From: Streptosporangiaceae bacterium
GTDB taxonomy: Bacteria > Actinomycetota > Actinomycetes > Streptosporangiales > Streptosporangiaceae
NCBI GenBank assembly: GCA_025964695.1
Contig: JAOPYK010000108.1
Location: 1 to 34,909 of the forward strand
Length of the DNA: 34,909 bases
Direction of reading: 5' to 3'
Positions 23,684 through 33,510 of the stretch are shown here, one piece after another (positions within the stretch are counted from its first letter, which is position 1; each line of letters begins with the position of its first letter). Below the pieces are notes generated by a model that saw nothing but the letters and a program-made list of their open reading frames with translations, was not told the origin of the DNA and searched no databases. A program made the position numbers and the translations under genes.

Positions 23684-24937
23684 GTGGCAATCGGCGTTCA
23701 AGGAGCCGGCTCGGGGGGCCCCGCACCCGAGTGGCCCGAATCCCTCGAAATCCGAACCCTGCTGGAAGCAGGCTGGCGGCCGACCCCGTTCCGCGAGTTC
23801 GTAATCAAGATCCACAGCCGCTGCAATCTGGCCTGCGACTACTGCTACATGTACGAGATGGCGGATCAGGGTTGGCGTCGTCAGCCCCGCCGGATGGCAC
23901 GTCCGACCGTCGACGCGGTGGCAGAGCGCATCGCCGAGCACGCGCGCGCGAACGGGCTCCCCAAGGTCCAACTGATCCTTCACGGTGGCGAGCCGCTGCT
24001 CGCCGGCGTGGACCACATCCGCTACGTGGTCCACACGATGCGGTCGGCCGCGGAACCCGATGTGGAGGTGGGCTTTCACGTCCAGACCAACGGAGTGCTG
24101 CTCGATTCGGTCTTCCTGGAGCTGTTCGAGGAATTGGACATCACCGTCGGCGTCAGCCTGGACGGTGATGAAGAGGGCCACGACCTGCATCGCCGACGGG
24201 CCGACGGTCAGGGAAGCTACCGCGCCGTCCGGGCCGGCTTGGAGGCGTTGACCGCGCCCCGATTCCGGCATCTCTTCGGTGGTCTGCTGAGCACGATCGA
24301 CCTGCGCAACGACCCCGTGACCACCTATGAGGCACTGCTGTCCTTCGAACCACCGGGCATCGACTTCCTGCTGCCGCACGGCAACTGGGACGAGCCGCCG
24401 CCCGGCCGCCTGCCTGACGGCACGACACCCTACGGCGACTGGCTGATCGCCGTCTTCGACCGCTGGTACGGCGCGAAGGTACGTGAAACGCGTATCCGGC
24501 TGTTCAGCGAGATCATCCGGCTCATGTTCGGCCGGCCCTCGCACAGCGAGTCGGTCGGGCTCTCACCGGTGGCCGTCGTGGTGGTGGAGACGAACGGGCA
24601 GATCGAGCAGGTGGACACCCTGAAGTCCGCCTTCGAGGGTGCCACCGGCACCACGTTGCACGTCGCACGGGACTCCTTCAACGCCGCACTGTTGCTGCCC
24701 TCGATCGCGGCCCGGCAGATCGGTAGCCGGGCGCTCGCAGAGGAATGTCTGGCCTGCCAGGTGCGGCGCATCTGTGGCGGCGGTCTCTACCCGCATCGCT
24801 ACCGCTCCGGAAGCGGCTTCGCCAATCCTTCGGTCTTCTGCCACGATCTGCTCCGCCTGATCACTCACATTCACGGTGTGGTCTCGAGCGATGTGGCGGC
24901 CCTGAGGGAGACGAGCCATCCGGAAGGCGGCCGATGA
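23684..24937 (+). CDS. fxsB: FxsB-family radical SAM/SPASM peptide maturase
   Basis: A 417-residue radical SAM enzyme. The SAM cluster motif is CNLACDYC (Cys47, Cys51, Cys54) in the context HSRCNLACDYCYMYEM, followed by the GGEP motif (LHGGEPLL). The C-terminal SPASM region carries the auxiliary cluster motif CLACQVRRICGGGLYPHRY and GFANPSVFCHDL, diagnostic for FxsB. This family belongs to the maturases that cross-link an aromatic ring to the beta-carbon of a residue two positions on, forming a three-residue cyclophane in a ribosomal peptide. The GTG at 23684 has AGGGGG upstream; an in-frame TTG lies at 23675, and the longest frame overlaps the -10 box. It overlaps the HEXXH gene as ATGA. The likely substrate is the small peptide at 29172. 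Confidence 0.92.
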   Translation: MAIGVQGAGSGGPAPEWPESLEIRTLLEAGWRPTPFREFVIKIHSRCNLACDYCYMYEMADQGWRRQPRRMARPTVDAVAERIAEHARANGLPKVQLILHGGEPLLAGVDHIRYVVHTMRSAAEPDVEVGFHVQTNGVLLDSVFLELFEELDITVGVSLDGDEEGHDLHRRRADGQGSYRAVRAGLEALTAPRFRHLFGGLLSTIDLRNDPVTTYEALLSFEPPGIDFLLPHGNWDEPPPGRLPDGTTPYGDWLIAVFDRWYGAKVRETRIRLFSEIIRLMFGRPSHSESVGLSPVAVVVVETNGQIEQVDTLKSAFEGATGTTLHVARDSFNAALLLPSIAARQIGSRALAEECLACQVRRICGGGLYPHRYRSGSGFANPSVFCHDLLRLITHIHGVVSSDVAALRETSHPEGGR

Positions 24938-26256
24938 AGCCGGGCCGGCACCGGATACCAGAGGAACTCCTCTTCGCCCTGGCCGCCGGAGGCGGCGGTG
25001 CCGAAGCGGCCGGCCATCTCCGGGCCGCCCAGGCCGGCAAGCGGCTACTGCTCCTGCGGGGTGTTCGGGACGCGGCCAGAGCCGTCGCCCATCCGCAGGC
25101 GGGGCAGGCTGAGCGCGCCTTCACCCAACTGGCGGCCATCCAGGAGCAGGCGCCTGAGGCGGTCGACACCGTCGTGGGCTATCCGACCGTCGGTGCCTGG
25201 GCTCGTCGTAACCTCCTCGCCCTTATCGGGCGGGCGGCGGGCGAGGCGGATCCCGGCGGGCTGGCCGCACTCACCGCGGCGGCGGCGATCAGATCGCGGC
25301 TCGCCTGTGAAATCGAGGTTCCGGTACGCGATGACGGCATCGTGCTGCCCTCTCTCGGCCGGGCGCTGACGCCGGCGCGGAAGAGCGCGCTCGTGCGGTC
25401 GGGCACCGGTCCGGCCGAAGTCACCGCGACCGGGCTGCTCGTCCGGATCCCGGACGACCCGCACACTGATGCGCCCGGATGGCAGGCACTGCGGCGGCTG
25501 ACCGCCATGTGCCAGGACGTGCAGGTCGGCTTCCTGCTCGACGACCACGATCCCGACCGGATGCCGGGCGCGGCCGTCACCGAGCGGCGGCTGAGCGAGA
25601 CGGAACTCGATCAGTGGCGGTCGGCCCTCGACGGGGCCTGGGAGATCCTGGTCGGGGAACATTGGACCACCAGTGCCGAGATCACTGCGATGATCACAGT
25701 CCTGACCCCGCTGGTCGCACTGCCGGATCGGCGGGCCAGCGGGACCCCGCGGCACGCTTTCGGCAACATCGGGCTGTCGACCCCTCCCGACGCCCACTCG
25801 TTCGCGGAGACGCTGGCGCACGAAATACAGCACACCAAGCTCACGGCGCTGCTCGACGTGGTCCAGTTGACCCTGCCTGACGACGGCAGCCGGCACTATG
25901 CGCCCTGGCGGGACGATCCGAGACCCGTCGCCGGGCTCCTGCAGGGCACCTACGCCTACCTGGGAGTCACCGGTTTCTGGCGCAGACAGCGCCACCATGA
26001 GTCCGGCGAGCGGGAGTTGCGGGCACATGGTGACTTTGCCCGCTGGCGAGATGCCGTCGGCCGGGCCGCCCGGACGCTCGGCGGCAGCGGACGGCTGACC
26101 GAACTCGGGGAGCTGTTCGTCGCCGAGATGACCCGTACGCTTCACTCCTGGAGCCTGGAGCCTGTGCCCTACTCGGCTCTCAGCCGCGCGAGTGCCGCCA
26201 CCGACCGCCACAGGACCGAGTGGCGGCTCCGCAATGGCCTGCCGGCCGAAGGCTAG
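24934..26256 (+). CDS. HEXXH-motif protein of the FxSxx-COOH peptide system
   Basis: A 440-residue protein with a metalloprotease-like motif HEIQH (residues 296-300) in [18 protein letters not shown]. This matches the HEXXH-motif putative peptide-modification family that accompanies, or is fused to, FxsB-type radical SAM proteins. The N-terminal two thirds are helical and Ala/Leu/Arg-rich, without a recognised domain. The zinc motif suggests proteolysis or another metal-dependent step, for example leader removal, but the family has no proven reaction that I know. The ATG at 24934 overlaps the fxsB stop (ATGA), which fixes the start. Its stop shares the palindrome CTAG with the stop of the convergent fxsT gene. 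Confidence 0.88.
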   Translation: MKPGRHRIPEELLFALAAGGGGAEAAGHLRAAQAGKRLLLLRGVRDAARAVAHPQAGQAERAFTQLAAIQEQAPEAVDTVVGYPTVGAWARRNLLALIGRAAGEADPGGLAALTAAAAIRSRLACEIEVPVRDDGIVLPSLGRALTPARKSALVRSGTGPAEVTATGLLVRIPDDPHTDAPGWQALRRLTAMCQDVQVGFLLDDHDPDRMPGAAVTERRLSETELDQWRSALDGAWEILVGEHWTTSAEITAMITVLTPLVALPDRRASGTPRHAFGNIGLSTPPDAHSFAETLAHEIQHTKLTALLDVVQLTLPDDGSRHYAPWRDDPRPVAGLLQGTYAYLGVTGFWRRQRHHESGERELRAHGDFARWRDAVGRAARTLGGSGRLTELGELFVAEMTRTLHSWSLEPVPYSALSRASAATDRHRTEWRLRNGLPAEG

Positions 26257-28784
26257 ATCGGCGGAGGGTCGAAGTCGGAGTCGAGGTGGCGTCCTTCGAG
26301 AGCCACCTTCGCGTCAGGATGCTCCAGCCCCAGCGTCCGTGCGTAGGCCTCGCGAGTCTGCTCGTACAGCCCGGCGGCTTCCTCTTCCGCACCATCGGCC
26401 CGCAGATCTGCCGCCAGATTCGCGGCGCAGGACAGCGCCATCGGATGCGTCTCGCCGAGAACCGTCCGAAGCCGCCGCAACGTGCCCTGCCCGAGGCGGC
26501 AGGCCGCGCCGAAATCGCCGAGCGCGGCCAGGTCGCTGGCCAGGTTGGCGGCCACCGTCAGGGAGTAGTGGTGGTCACGGCCCAGCTTGGCCTCAAGCCC
26601 CACCAGTGCCTGCTCATTCAACTCTCTCGCGGTCTGCGGGTCCCCGAAGACCCGGCGCAGCAGGGCCAGGTTCCCGACACAGCCGTGGTTGTACGGATGG
26701 TCGGGACCGTAGATTTTCGGGTAGCGCCGGACAGTGTCCGCGGCAAGCTCGAGAGCGGCCTCCTTCTCCCCGAGGGTCCGCTGGATGTTCGCCAGGCACA
26801 TCGCGGACGCGAGTGTGTCGGGGTGGTCGAGATCGAACAGCCGCACAAAGCGAGCATGAACGTCCAGGGCGAGTTCGAGCGACCTGTCGAAATCTCCGAC
26901 CCGCCTCCAGGCGATGGAAAGGTCTTTCGCGGTACGCAGCGTCCACGGATGCTCGGGGCCCAGCTCTTCCACGCCGAAGGCGTACGCGTCCTCGCCCAGA
27001 TCGCACGCTTCCGCGTAGTCGCCGCAGAGCCGCACCGCGCGGGCCAGCCCGCTCCAGGCATTGAGGAGACTACCCTTGTCGGTGTCGTCCCATCCCAGCG
27101 AAAGCCATCCCGAGTATGCCCGCTCGTGGAGACTTCGCGCTCCCCGGTAGTCGCTGCTGAGGCCGAGGTCGAGGGCCAGGCTGTTCACCACTCGAAGCGT
27201 TCTCGGGTCGCTCTCGCCGAAGTTGTTCTCGTAAAGACCCAGTGACCCGTTGTCATGGTCCCGGGCTGCAGGGAACTCTCCGTGTGCCCGAAGGTCGGCG
27301 GCGATGCTGGGCAGGGTCCGCAGCGTGACGTCGTGGTCCTTGCCGTAGGAGGACTCCAGCTTTGCGAGGGTCTCCTGGTCGATGTCGTAAGCCGCGCTGT
27401 ATTCGCCGAGCTCACGCAGGATGTTGCCGAGCTGCCGCTGCGCCAGCAGAACGTCGAGGTCGTGCTCGCCGGACTCGGCCTTCCATTGATCGAGGAAGCG
27501 TTCCACGAAGGTCCGGGCCGAGGGATAGTCACCGGAAGCGAACAGATACCGCAGGATGTTGCGGGCAAGCTCGCGCACCGCGGGCTCATCGCTCTCCGCG
27601 ACCGCGGACGGCACGATATGTCCGAGCAGATCGGAGTACCTGCGCCAACTGGACGGGTCATCGGGATCAGCCGGGGCGAAACCCACCAGCAGCAAGTGGA
27701 CCTCATGGCGAATCCGCTGCTGCTCCGTCTCCGGCAGCTCATCGCGCAACAGCGCCTGGATCAGCCGGTGCACCTGGAGGGTGCGGCCTGCGGAGTCGAT
27801 GCGCGCCAAGGCATAACGCCCCAGCTCGCCGACGGCCCGGCTCAGCCGGATAGGGTCGGCCAGCAGTCCGGCGAGCTGCGGGCCGAGGTCGGCACGGGGC
27901 TGGCTGAAGACATCGCGGGGAATGGGCTCAGGGCCGAAGAACGCGCAGCAACGCAGCAGCTCGACCGCTTCTGGGAGCTTCTCGCTGAGGCTGGCCACCG
28001 ACAGCCCCCACGCGGCCGTCATCGACACCGGATACTCGGTCGGCTTGCCTTCGGAGAGCAGCTGGCTCGTACGCTCGGTCAGCAGCCGTAGATACTCCGA
28101 GACCGCCATGCCGGTCTCCGCCTGCAGCGCACCCGCCTGCTCCAGCGCGAGTGGCAGGTCACCCAGCTCATGAGCGAGCCGATCCGCATCAACCTCGCTG
28201 ATCGTCTTCGGGACCCGCTTGTTGAGGAACTGCACGCTCTCCTCACGAGAGAACACGTCCACGGGCACCGTGTCCACGACACCTTCCCAGCGGTGATTGC
28301 GCGAGGTGATCAGCACATGGCCGGGACCCTGCGGGACGATCTCGTTGAGGTCCTCCGGCTGGTCGGCATTGTCGAAGATCAGCAGCCATTTGGAGTACGG
28401 ATCTCCGCGTCGCAGCGCGTCGAGGACGGCGTTCGCCGCGTCCTCGATGCCACTCGCCGTCGCGGGCGGCAGACCGAGGTGCGGCGCGAGACCCGCCAGT
28501 GTGGCTCGTACCAGGACGGGCTGGTCAGCGGGAATCCACCAGACAAGGTCGTAGTCAGAGCGGTAACGATAGGCGTATTCCACGGCCATCTGCGTCTTTC
28601 CGACACCGCCGAGTCCATGGAGCGCGTGCGGCACGACCGCGGTCACCTGACCGGCGATGCCCTCACGCAACTTCGCCAGGAGTTGCTCACGTCCGGTGAA
28701 GTTCTTGTTGCGGGGCGGCACCTTTCCCCACACCTCAGGGACACGTCCCACCGGGCGCCCGGCAGTCGGCTGTGCAACGGTCAC
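26253..28784 (-). CDS. fxsT: FxSxx-COOH system NB-ARC/tetratricopeptide repeat protein
   Basis: An 843-residue STAND NTPase. The family opening [12 protein letters not shown] (about 22-33) leads to Walker A GLGGVGKT (57-64) and Walker B LLIFDNAD (134-141), followed by ARC-type regions ([23 protein letters not shown], in part) and a winged-helix segment. From about 420 to 835 there are repeated TPR_10/TPR_12 units of 42 residues, with recurring HPxTL patterns such as [16 protein letters not shown]. Such proteins sense a partner through the repeats and oligomerise on NTP binding. The GTG at 28784 has GGAGG at 8 bases. It is convergent with the HEXXH gene (4-base overlap) and divergent from fxsA. 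FxsT-type proteins regularly occur in Fxs loci; the molecular role is unknown. Confidence 0.9.
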   Translation of the reverse strand: MTVAQPTAGRPVGRVPEVWGKVPPRNKNFTGREQLLAKLREGIAGQVTAVVPHALHGLGGVGKTQMAVEYAYRYRSDYDLVWWIPADQPVLVRATLAGLAPHLGLPPATASGIEDAANAVLDALRRGDPYSKWLLIFDNADQPEDLNEIVPQGPGHVLITSRNHRWEGVVDTVPVDVFSREESVQFLNKRVPKTISEVDADRLAHELGDLPLALEQAGALQAETGMAVSEYLRLLTERTSQLLSEGKPTEYPVSMTAAWGLSVASLSEKLPEAVELLRCCAFFGPEPIPRDVFSQPRADLGPQLAGLLADPIRLSRAVGELGRYALARIDSAGRTLQVHRLIQALLRDELPETEQQRIRHEVHLLLVGFAPADPDDPSSWRRYSDLLGHIVPSAVAESDEPAVRELARNILRYLFASGDYPSARTFVERFLDQWKAESGEHDLDVLLAQRQLGNILRELGEYSAAYDIDQETLAKLESSYGKDHDVTLRTLPSIAADLRAHGEFPAARDHDNGSLGLYENNFGESDPRTLRVVNSLALDLGLSSDYRGARSLHERAYSGWLSLGWDDTDKGSLLNAWSGLARAVRLCGDYAEACDLGEDAYAFGVEELGPEHPWTLRTAKDLSIAWRRVGDFDRSLELALDVHARFVRLFDLDHPDTLASAMCLANIQRTLGEKEAALELAADTVRRYPKIYGPDHPYNHGCVGNLALLRRVFGDPQTARELNEQALVGLEAKLGRDHHYSLTVAANLASDLAALGDFGAACRLGQGTLRRLRTVLGETHPMALSCAANLAADLRADGAEEEAAGLYEQTREAYARTLGLEHPDAKVALEGRHLDSDFDPPPI

Positions 28785-29171
28785 GCGACCCGCCTCCGCG
28801 TCATTTTTTCACTTGGCGATCACTCAGCCGGAACAATCCGATCGTCCCGTCATCGTATGTCGCCCACCCCTCATTCATCTATGACGACCATGAAATCACG
28901 ACGCGTACCCGACTGTGCGTCACCTGACGCAGAGCTCGACAAGGCCGCCTATTCGGTCCTCACAGAACCAGCGGTATGAACAATCCGTAACGCGCCGCCC
29001 ACGGAGAGCGAGAAGAGAGCCAAACATCATAGGTGATCTTTTAAGTAAATGTCAGCTAGTCGCGGCGGGGACTTTCTGACAAAATCGTGGGTCCATGCGC
29101 ATTGCGGCTCAATGGGCGACCTGCGGATGCTCAAGGGACCGGACGCAAGCCAGGGCACGTTGGGAGAACAC
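28785..29171. other. Divergent regulatory region between fxsT and fxsA
   Basis: This 387-base gap is AT-richer than its surroundings and has no credible gene; one frame extends fxsA upstream to 29049 but lacks the family pattern there. TGCGTCA-CC-TGACGCA (28916-28931) is a perfect 7-bp inverted repeat with a 2-base spacer, well placed as an operator between the two divergent genes. CTGACA near 29078 is a possible -35 for fxsA, without a clear -10. Confidence 0.55.
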
Positions 29172-29345
29172 ATGTCACAGCAAGCCGTCGACCCTCGAGT
29201 CGACCTCATCGACCTCTCCGGACTGTCCCTACACGACGTCGATGACCTCGGCGATTCGACTTTCGCCCATGCGTTGAGCGAGATCCTTAACCCGGCACAA
29301 CGGGACGGTGAGGCCGTCGCGCTCTTCGACAACAGGATGGCCTGA
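29172..29345 (+). CDS. fxsA: FxsA-type precursor peptide with an atypical FDNRMA C-terminus
   Basis: A 57-residue peptide. The leader part LIDLSGLSLHDVDDLGDS followed by TFAHALSEIL has the conserved pattern of FxSxx-COOH precursors (hydrophobic-Asp-Leu-x-Gly, a DDS-like turn, ALxxIL). Members normally end F-x-S-x-x. Here the end is LFDNRMA: Phe52, Asp53, Asn54 and then Arg-Met-Ala, so Ser is replaced by Asn and the tail is one residue longer. FxsB would be expected to join the Phe52 ring to Asn54. The ATG at 29172 has GGGAG at 5 bases; an upstream ATG at 29049 in frame is rejected since the family begins shortly before the DLSG segment. It is divergent from fxsT and lies 4.2 kb from fxsB. Confidence 0.82.
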   Translation: MSQQAVDPRVDLIDLSGLSLHDVDDLGDSTFAHALSEILNPAQRDGEAVALFDNRMA

Positions 29346-29705
29346 GCCGGAAGGCTCCAGGAGATCCAATTCTCGGTTCGGCTCCGTAGTGGACGGCGAT
29401 CGTGATGGGACGAGCGAATCGACTCCCCCGCCCTTCCTCGAACGCCGATGCGGCGGCGCCCACATCGGTGAAGCGACTGATATGCGGCGCGAATGACCGC
29501 CCGTCCAACGAATCGGCCATCGATCTGTTGCCACATTCGGTCATGGACCGGTCCCTACTTGCGTTTTCCCCCTGCTTGTACATGTGGATGGACTACTCTG
29601 CCAAGAACCGACGCGGAGTGTTCCGTGGAGTTCACCTCGTAGCCCTGACCTTCCGCTCACCGTTCACGACCTCCGGCCGGGGCATCCGCACCCGGAGGCC
29701 ACCCG
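29346..29705. other. Intergenic region upstream of the STAND NTPase gene, no supported gene
   Basis: Open frames exist on both strands (for example minus 29287-29583, plus 29402-29731), but none has a ribosome binding site or a recognisable family, and they overlap fxsA or the next start. Base composition is moderate. The stretch near 29560-29600 is AT-richer and is the likeliest promoter area for the gene starting at 29706. Confidence 0.45.
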
Positions 29706-31712
29706 ATGAGTATCACTCCCGTGACTTATGACCCACGGCCAACGCCGTATGTGGGCGTTCGCCCGTTCGACACCGACGACCGTCGACTGTTCTTCGGCAG
29801 GACCCGCGAAACACAGGAACTCACCGGACTCTGGCAACGGAACCGGCTCACGATCCTGCACGGCAGTGCGGGGGTGGGCAAGACCTCACTACTGCGGGCC
29901 GGCGCCGTCCCGCAACTCATGTCGGAGGCCGCACACGTCCTCCCCCTCGGCCACATCGCACACCGTTCCGCGTTTCCGATGGCAGCGCTCCCGGAACAGA
30001 ATCCGTTCACTTTCGCCCTGCTGTCATCGTGGTATCCGAGCGAGTCACCGACCCGGGTCTCCGGGCTGTCGATCACCGGTTTCCTCCGCAGGCACGCGCG
30101 TACCGATCGGTTCGGCTCCCCGCTCAGAACCTTCGTGGTCATCGACCAGGCGGAGCTGCTCTTCCGTCCGTCCGACACACATGAGCGCCAGCGGTTGCGT
30201 TTCCTCGACGAACTCGTAGACGCGCTGACCGCACACCCGAACATGCGGCTGCTGGTCGCCGTGCGGGAAGACCACCTCGACGAGACACTGACATTCGCCG
30301 AACGGTTGGGCGAGGGATCCTGTACCCAGTACGCCCTCCGGCCCTTCGACAGAAGCTCCGCCATCGAGGCGGTGAAACGGCCGCTTGACGGCGCAGACCG
30401 CTCTTTCGGGCCGGACACCGCGGAACGCCTGGTCGATGAGCTCCGCACGATAAGAACGCCCCGCGGAAAGAAGAACGAGACCACCTCGGTCATCGATCCC
30501 GCATTGCTCCAGCTCGTGTGCGCCAGGCTGTGGGCGGATCTCCCGACCGACACGGGTTCGCTGGCCGGGCAACTGGCGTTCGAGGTCGACCGGGCACTCA
30601 CCGAATTCTGCGCGCAGGCACTGGCGACGGTCGCCGCCGACCACAGGCTGCCGCCGAACAAGGTCGATTCCTGGTTCCGCACCGCCTTCGCCGACCAACC
30701 GGGCAGTGGTGCGGTTCTGGAGGGGCCGAAACGGACTCAGGGGATTCCGAACTCCGTGGTGCGCGCCGTCGAGGATCGCCATCTCATCAAAGCGCGCCGG
30801 CAGTCGGGCGCACGCTGGTACGAACTGCAGCATCCCCGTCTCCTCAAGCCGATCCATCAGCTCGGGAACAAGCTGGGGCCGATACGCAGGCCCGAGCCTC
30901 CCGCGCGGCTGAGAGCGGCCGAACTCGCTCTGTCCGAGGGCGACTTCAATCTCGCTCGACGCCACGTGGAGGGCGCCAAGCGCGCCTGCGGCAAGGATGA
31001 AATGCGGATTCTCGCCGATGCCGAGTCCTTTCTCGGAAACATCGCCCATGCGAAGGGTGAGCCGGTCACCGCCGCCGGTCACTACCGCAAGGCCGCGGGG
31101 ATGTTCGAGGCGCTGCAGGACACCTCCGCAGTAGGCCGGCTGCTGGCCGCGCTGGGAAGGCTGAAGCTGACACAGGGAGCCGACGCAGCGGAACAGCGAG
31201 CCAATGCCACGGAAGCGGTGAAGGAGCTCCGAGCGGCGGCGGGCCGGATCCCCAATGATCTCGTGGTGCAGACCGGCCTCGGACAGGCACTCTGGCACGC
31301 CGGCCAGGCACAGGCCGCACTCGCCGTACTGAACGCGGTCCTCACCCATGACGGCGACACTCCTGAGGCGTTGCGCACGCGGGGTGAATTCCTCGCCGAT
31401 CTCGGCGACGCCGAGTCGGCGCTGAGAGATCTCAGCAGAGTGGACCGGCACGCCCGGCCTTCCACGCAGGCCGCCTGGGCGCTCGCCCTCGCTTTACGGC
31501 ATCAGATCGAAACGGCACAGTACGAACTCGACAACGTCGTGGCAGATGCATCCGATAACGGGCCCGTCCTCTTTCGGGCCGCACGTGTGCAGCGGCTCAG
31601 CGGCGATCCGGTCGCCGCCGCGGGACTCGTCACCAGGGCCTTGGCGGCAAAGCATCCGCCACTGCCCCCACACTTGTACGATGCGGCTCAAACGCTGCTG
31701 CACGAGTTGTGA
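29706..31712 (+). CDS. nSTAND1-type NTPase with C-terminal TPR-like repeats
   Basis: A 668-residue protein. The opening YVGVRPFDTDDRRLFFGR is the classic entry to nSTAND1 ATPase domains. Walker A is GSAGVGKTS (53-61) and Walker B is TFVVIDQAELLF (143-153), with the family's Asp-Gln in place of two acids. A winged-helix-like region follows, and the C-terminal 270 residues (about 400-668) are Ala/Leu-rich helical hairpins of TPR type. No effector domain is attached. nSTAND1 proteins are switch-like NTPases of bacterial signalling and conflict systems; here it probably senses a signal through its repeats and recruits a separate effector. The ATG at 29706 has GGAGG at 7 bases. It follows fxsA on the same strand and ends in a hairpin. 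Confidence 0.87.
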   Translation: MSITPVTYDPRPTPYVGVRPFDTDDRRLFFGRTRETQELTGLWQRNRLTILHGSAGVGKTSLLRAGAVPQLMSEAAHVLPLGHIAHRSAFPMAALPEQNPFTFALLSSWYPSESPTRVSGLSITGFLRRHARTDRFGSPLRTFVVIDQAELLFRPSDTHERQRLRFLDELVDALTAHPNMRLLVAVREDHLDETLTFAERLGEGSCTQYALRPFDRSSAIEAVKRPLDGADRSFGPDTAERLVDELRTIRTPRGKKNETTSVIDPALLQLVCARLWADLPTDTGSLAGQLAFEVDRALTEFCAQALATVAADHRLPPNKVDSWFRTAFADQPGSGAVLEGPKRTQGIPNSVVRAVEDRHLIKARRQSGARWYELQHPRLLKPIHQLGNKLGPIRRPEPPARLRAAELALSEGDFNLARRHVEGAKRACGKDEMRILADAESFLGNIAHAKGEPVTAAGHYRKAAGMFEALQDTSAVGRLLAALGRLKLTQGADAAEQRANATEAVKELRAAAGRIPNDLVVQTGLGQALWHAGQAQAALAVLNAVLTHDGDTPEALRTRGEFLADLGDAESALRDLSRVDRHARPSTQAAWALALALRHQIETAQYELDNVVADASDNGPVLFRAARVQRLSGDPVAAAGLVTRALAAKHPPLPPHLYDAAQTLLHEL

Positions 31713-32033
31713 GGCAGTGGAAGCCCAGCGAAGTCGACGCACTTCGCGGTACCCGCGAACCGCTCGGGTCGGCGAACCCCCGTCTGATAGATCAGTAACC
31801 CCATCAGAGGCCGTCATGGTCCGCTAGCATGCTATTTCTGTGCGGCCTAGGCATGACCTGCTGACCAGGCGGTACAAATACCGGACCCACGTATGCGACG
31901 CGAGTCCTGCGCAAGCCGACCCATTGGACCAAAGTCCGCTTTAGGGTGATTTCTGCCTGGACTCTGGTCGATTTTTGTTTGTCATGATGCGTCGAGTACC
32001 AGGTTGCTACCTGCCGAGGAGAAACTCAGATAG
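31713..32033. other. Intergenic region between NTPase and MFS genes: hairpin and palindromes
   Basis: No gene is supported in these 321 bases. Besides the hairpin at 31728-31747 it holds CTGAT-AG-ATCAG (31784-31795) and the perfect palindrome TAGCATGCTA (31825-31834), both possible operators of the MFS gene. The last 100 bases are relatively AT-rich and probably contain its promoter. Confidence 0.45.
31728..31747 (+). terminator. Hairpin terminator after the STAND NTPase gene
   Basis: GCGAAGT (31728-31734) and ACTTCGC (31741-31747) form a perfect 7-bp stem with a 6-base loop, 15 bases after the stop. It lacks a T tract. Confidence 0.55.
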
Positions 32034-33506
32034 GTGACCGTACTCACCGCCGAACCGATTGCCGAAGCCACGCCCCCCGACCGGCAACGTGACTTCAGGC
32101 TACTTTGGAGCGGATCGGCGACCTCACAGCTCGGCACCATGAGCGCGGCGACCGCGAGCCCTTTGCTGGCGCTGTCACTGACCGGATCGCCGGTCTTCGC
32201 CGGCTGGGTGGCGGCGGCGAGTACCGTACCCAGTCTCCTGCTGCACCTTCCTGCCGGTTTGTTCGTTGATCGGCTCAATCGTCGGCAGATCATGCTGGTG
32301 AGCCAGTTCGCTCGATTCATCGTGGGTGCGCTACTGGTCGGCGGACTCTTCCTCGTCGAAAATCACGCCACGCTACTGGCCGCACTGCTGATCGTCGCTG
32401 CGATCACGGACGGCACTTTCGCCGTTTTTTACAATATCGCAGAGATCACCGCTGTGCGGCGCATTGCGCCTTCCAAGAAATTGTCCGGCGCAATGGCCAA
32501 GAATGAAGCCAGGAACCATATCGCATTGCTGGTCGGCCGTCCCCTCGGCGGAGTCCTGTACGGCGTGAGCCGTGCTCTGCCCTACGCTGTCGATGCGCTG
32601 ACCTGCCTGCTCTCGATCTTCGCCTTGGTCTCCATGGAGACCAAGGACTTCCAGCCCGCTCCCGAGTCGGCGACACGGCAGGCGACAGCGCCCTCGGGCG
32701 GGATCAAGAGTGGCTTGCACCTACTGTTGCGCGATTCGTTCCTGCGCACGGTCCTCGTGGTCTGCACCATCACCAATTTCTTCTTCCAGACGGTCGTTCT
32801 GCTCCTCGTCGTACTGGCAGAGCAAGAAGGCCTGTCCAGCTCACTGATCGGTCTGCTACTCGCCGCCTCAGGCCTCGGCGGTCTGCTGGGAGCGATCGCC
32901 GCGCCACGGGTTCTGCACAAACTCCGGCCAAAGGCCATAGTCATCGGCTGTGTCTGGGGCTGGCTGCCGCTGGCCATCGTCGTCGCGGTCTCGCACCAAC
33001 CGATCATCGGACTGATGGCCTGGGGGTGTTTCAGTTTCATGGGGGCCCATATGAACGTGGCCCTGGCCATCTATCAGGCAGGGGTGCCCGAAGAACTGCT
33101 GGGCAGGGTGGCGAGCATCAACAGCTTCCTCACCAGCGGGGCGGTCCCCCTTGGCGCCTTGAGCGCCGGCTACATCATCTCCGAACTCGGCACCCGGGCC
33201 GCCGCGGGGCTCGTTGCCGCAACGGTCGCCGTGCTCGCCGTCGTGGTCCCCTTGTCGCTGCTGATCAGCTCGGCGAGGGCCCCGGCCGCACCTACCCCGG
33301 TGAGATCGCAACTGGCCGAATCAGCGAGAGCGGCTCAGACCGTACTTATCTTTGTCATGGTCATGGGTGCGCCCGCTGCCAAGTTCGTCATATCGCTGCT
33401 CATCAAAACAATTCTGGAACTACACCTCGGCCCCATCGGCGCCGTGTCCGCTGCAGCCTCACCGGCCCCGATGCGCCAAAGATCTCCGCAGCTTGATGAG
33501 TCTTAG
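32034..33506 (+). CDS. MFS transporter (EntS/MefA-like efflux type) with C-terminal extension
   Basis: A 490-residue membrane protein of the major facilitator superfamily. It opens with RDFRLLWSGSATSQLGTM, typical of EntS/macrolide-efflux-type MFS exporters, and has the loop 2-3 motif GLFVDRLNRRQIML. The core is about 420 residues with 12 predicted helices. A further 75 residues carry one more hydrophobic stretch (VLIFVMVMGAPAAKFVISLLI), unusual for the family. The start is a GTG at 32034, about 12 bases after GAGGAG, slightly far, so a later start is possible. It lies between the STAND NTPase and VMAP genes and could export the modified peptide or another small molecule; that link is positional only. 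Confidence 0.85.
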   Translation: MTVLTAEPIAEATPPDRQRDFRLLWSGSATSQLGTMSAATASPLLALSLTGSPVFAGWVAAASTVPSLLLHLPAGLFVDRLNRRQIMLVSQFARFIVGALLVGGLFLVENHATLLAALLIVAAITDGTFAVFYNIAEITAVRRIAPSKKLSGAMAKNEARNHIALLVGRPLGGVLYGVSRALPYAVDALTCLLSIFALVSMETKDFQPAPESATRQATAPSGGIKSGLHLLLRDSFLRTVLVVCTITNFFFQTVVLLLVVLAEQEGLSSSLIGLLLAASGLGGLLGAIAAPRVLHKLRPKAIVIGCVWGWLPLAIVVAVSHQPIIGLMAWGCFSFMGAHMNVALAIYQAGVPEELLGRVASINSFLTSGAVPLGALSAGYIISELGTRAAAGLVAATVAVLAVVVPLSLLISSARAPAAPTPVRSQLAESARAAQTVLIFVMVMGAPAAKFVISLLIKTILELHLGPIGAVSAAASPAPMRQRSPQLDES

Positions 33507-33510
33507 ACGC

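Noticed and set aside
29049-29171. 41-residue N-terminal extension of FxsA
   Set aside because: The ATG at 29172 has a strong ribosome binding site and gives the usual precursor length; the extension has no conserved features.
29287-29583. Minus-strand frame with a segment resembling an oxidoreductase tail (FTDVGAAASAFEEG)
   Set aside because: It overlaps the convincing fxsA gene, lacks a ribosome binding site and the rest of the product has no family pattern; at best an old remnant.
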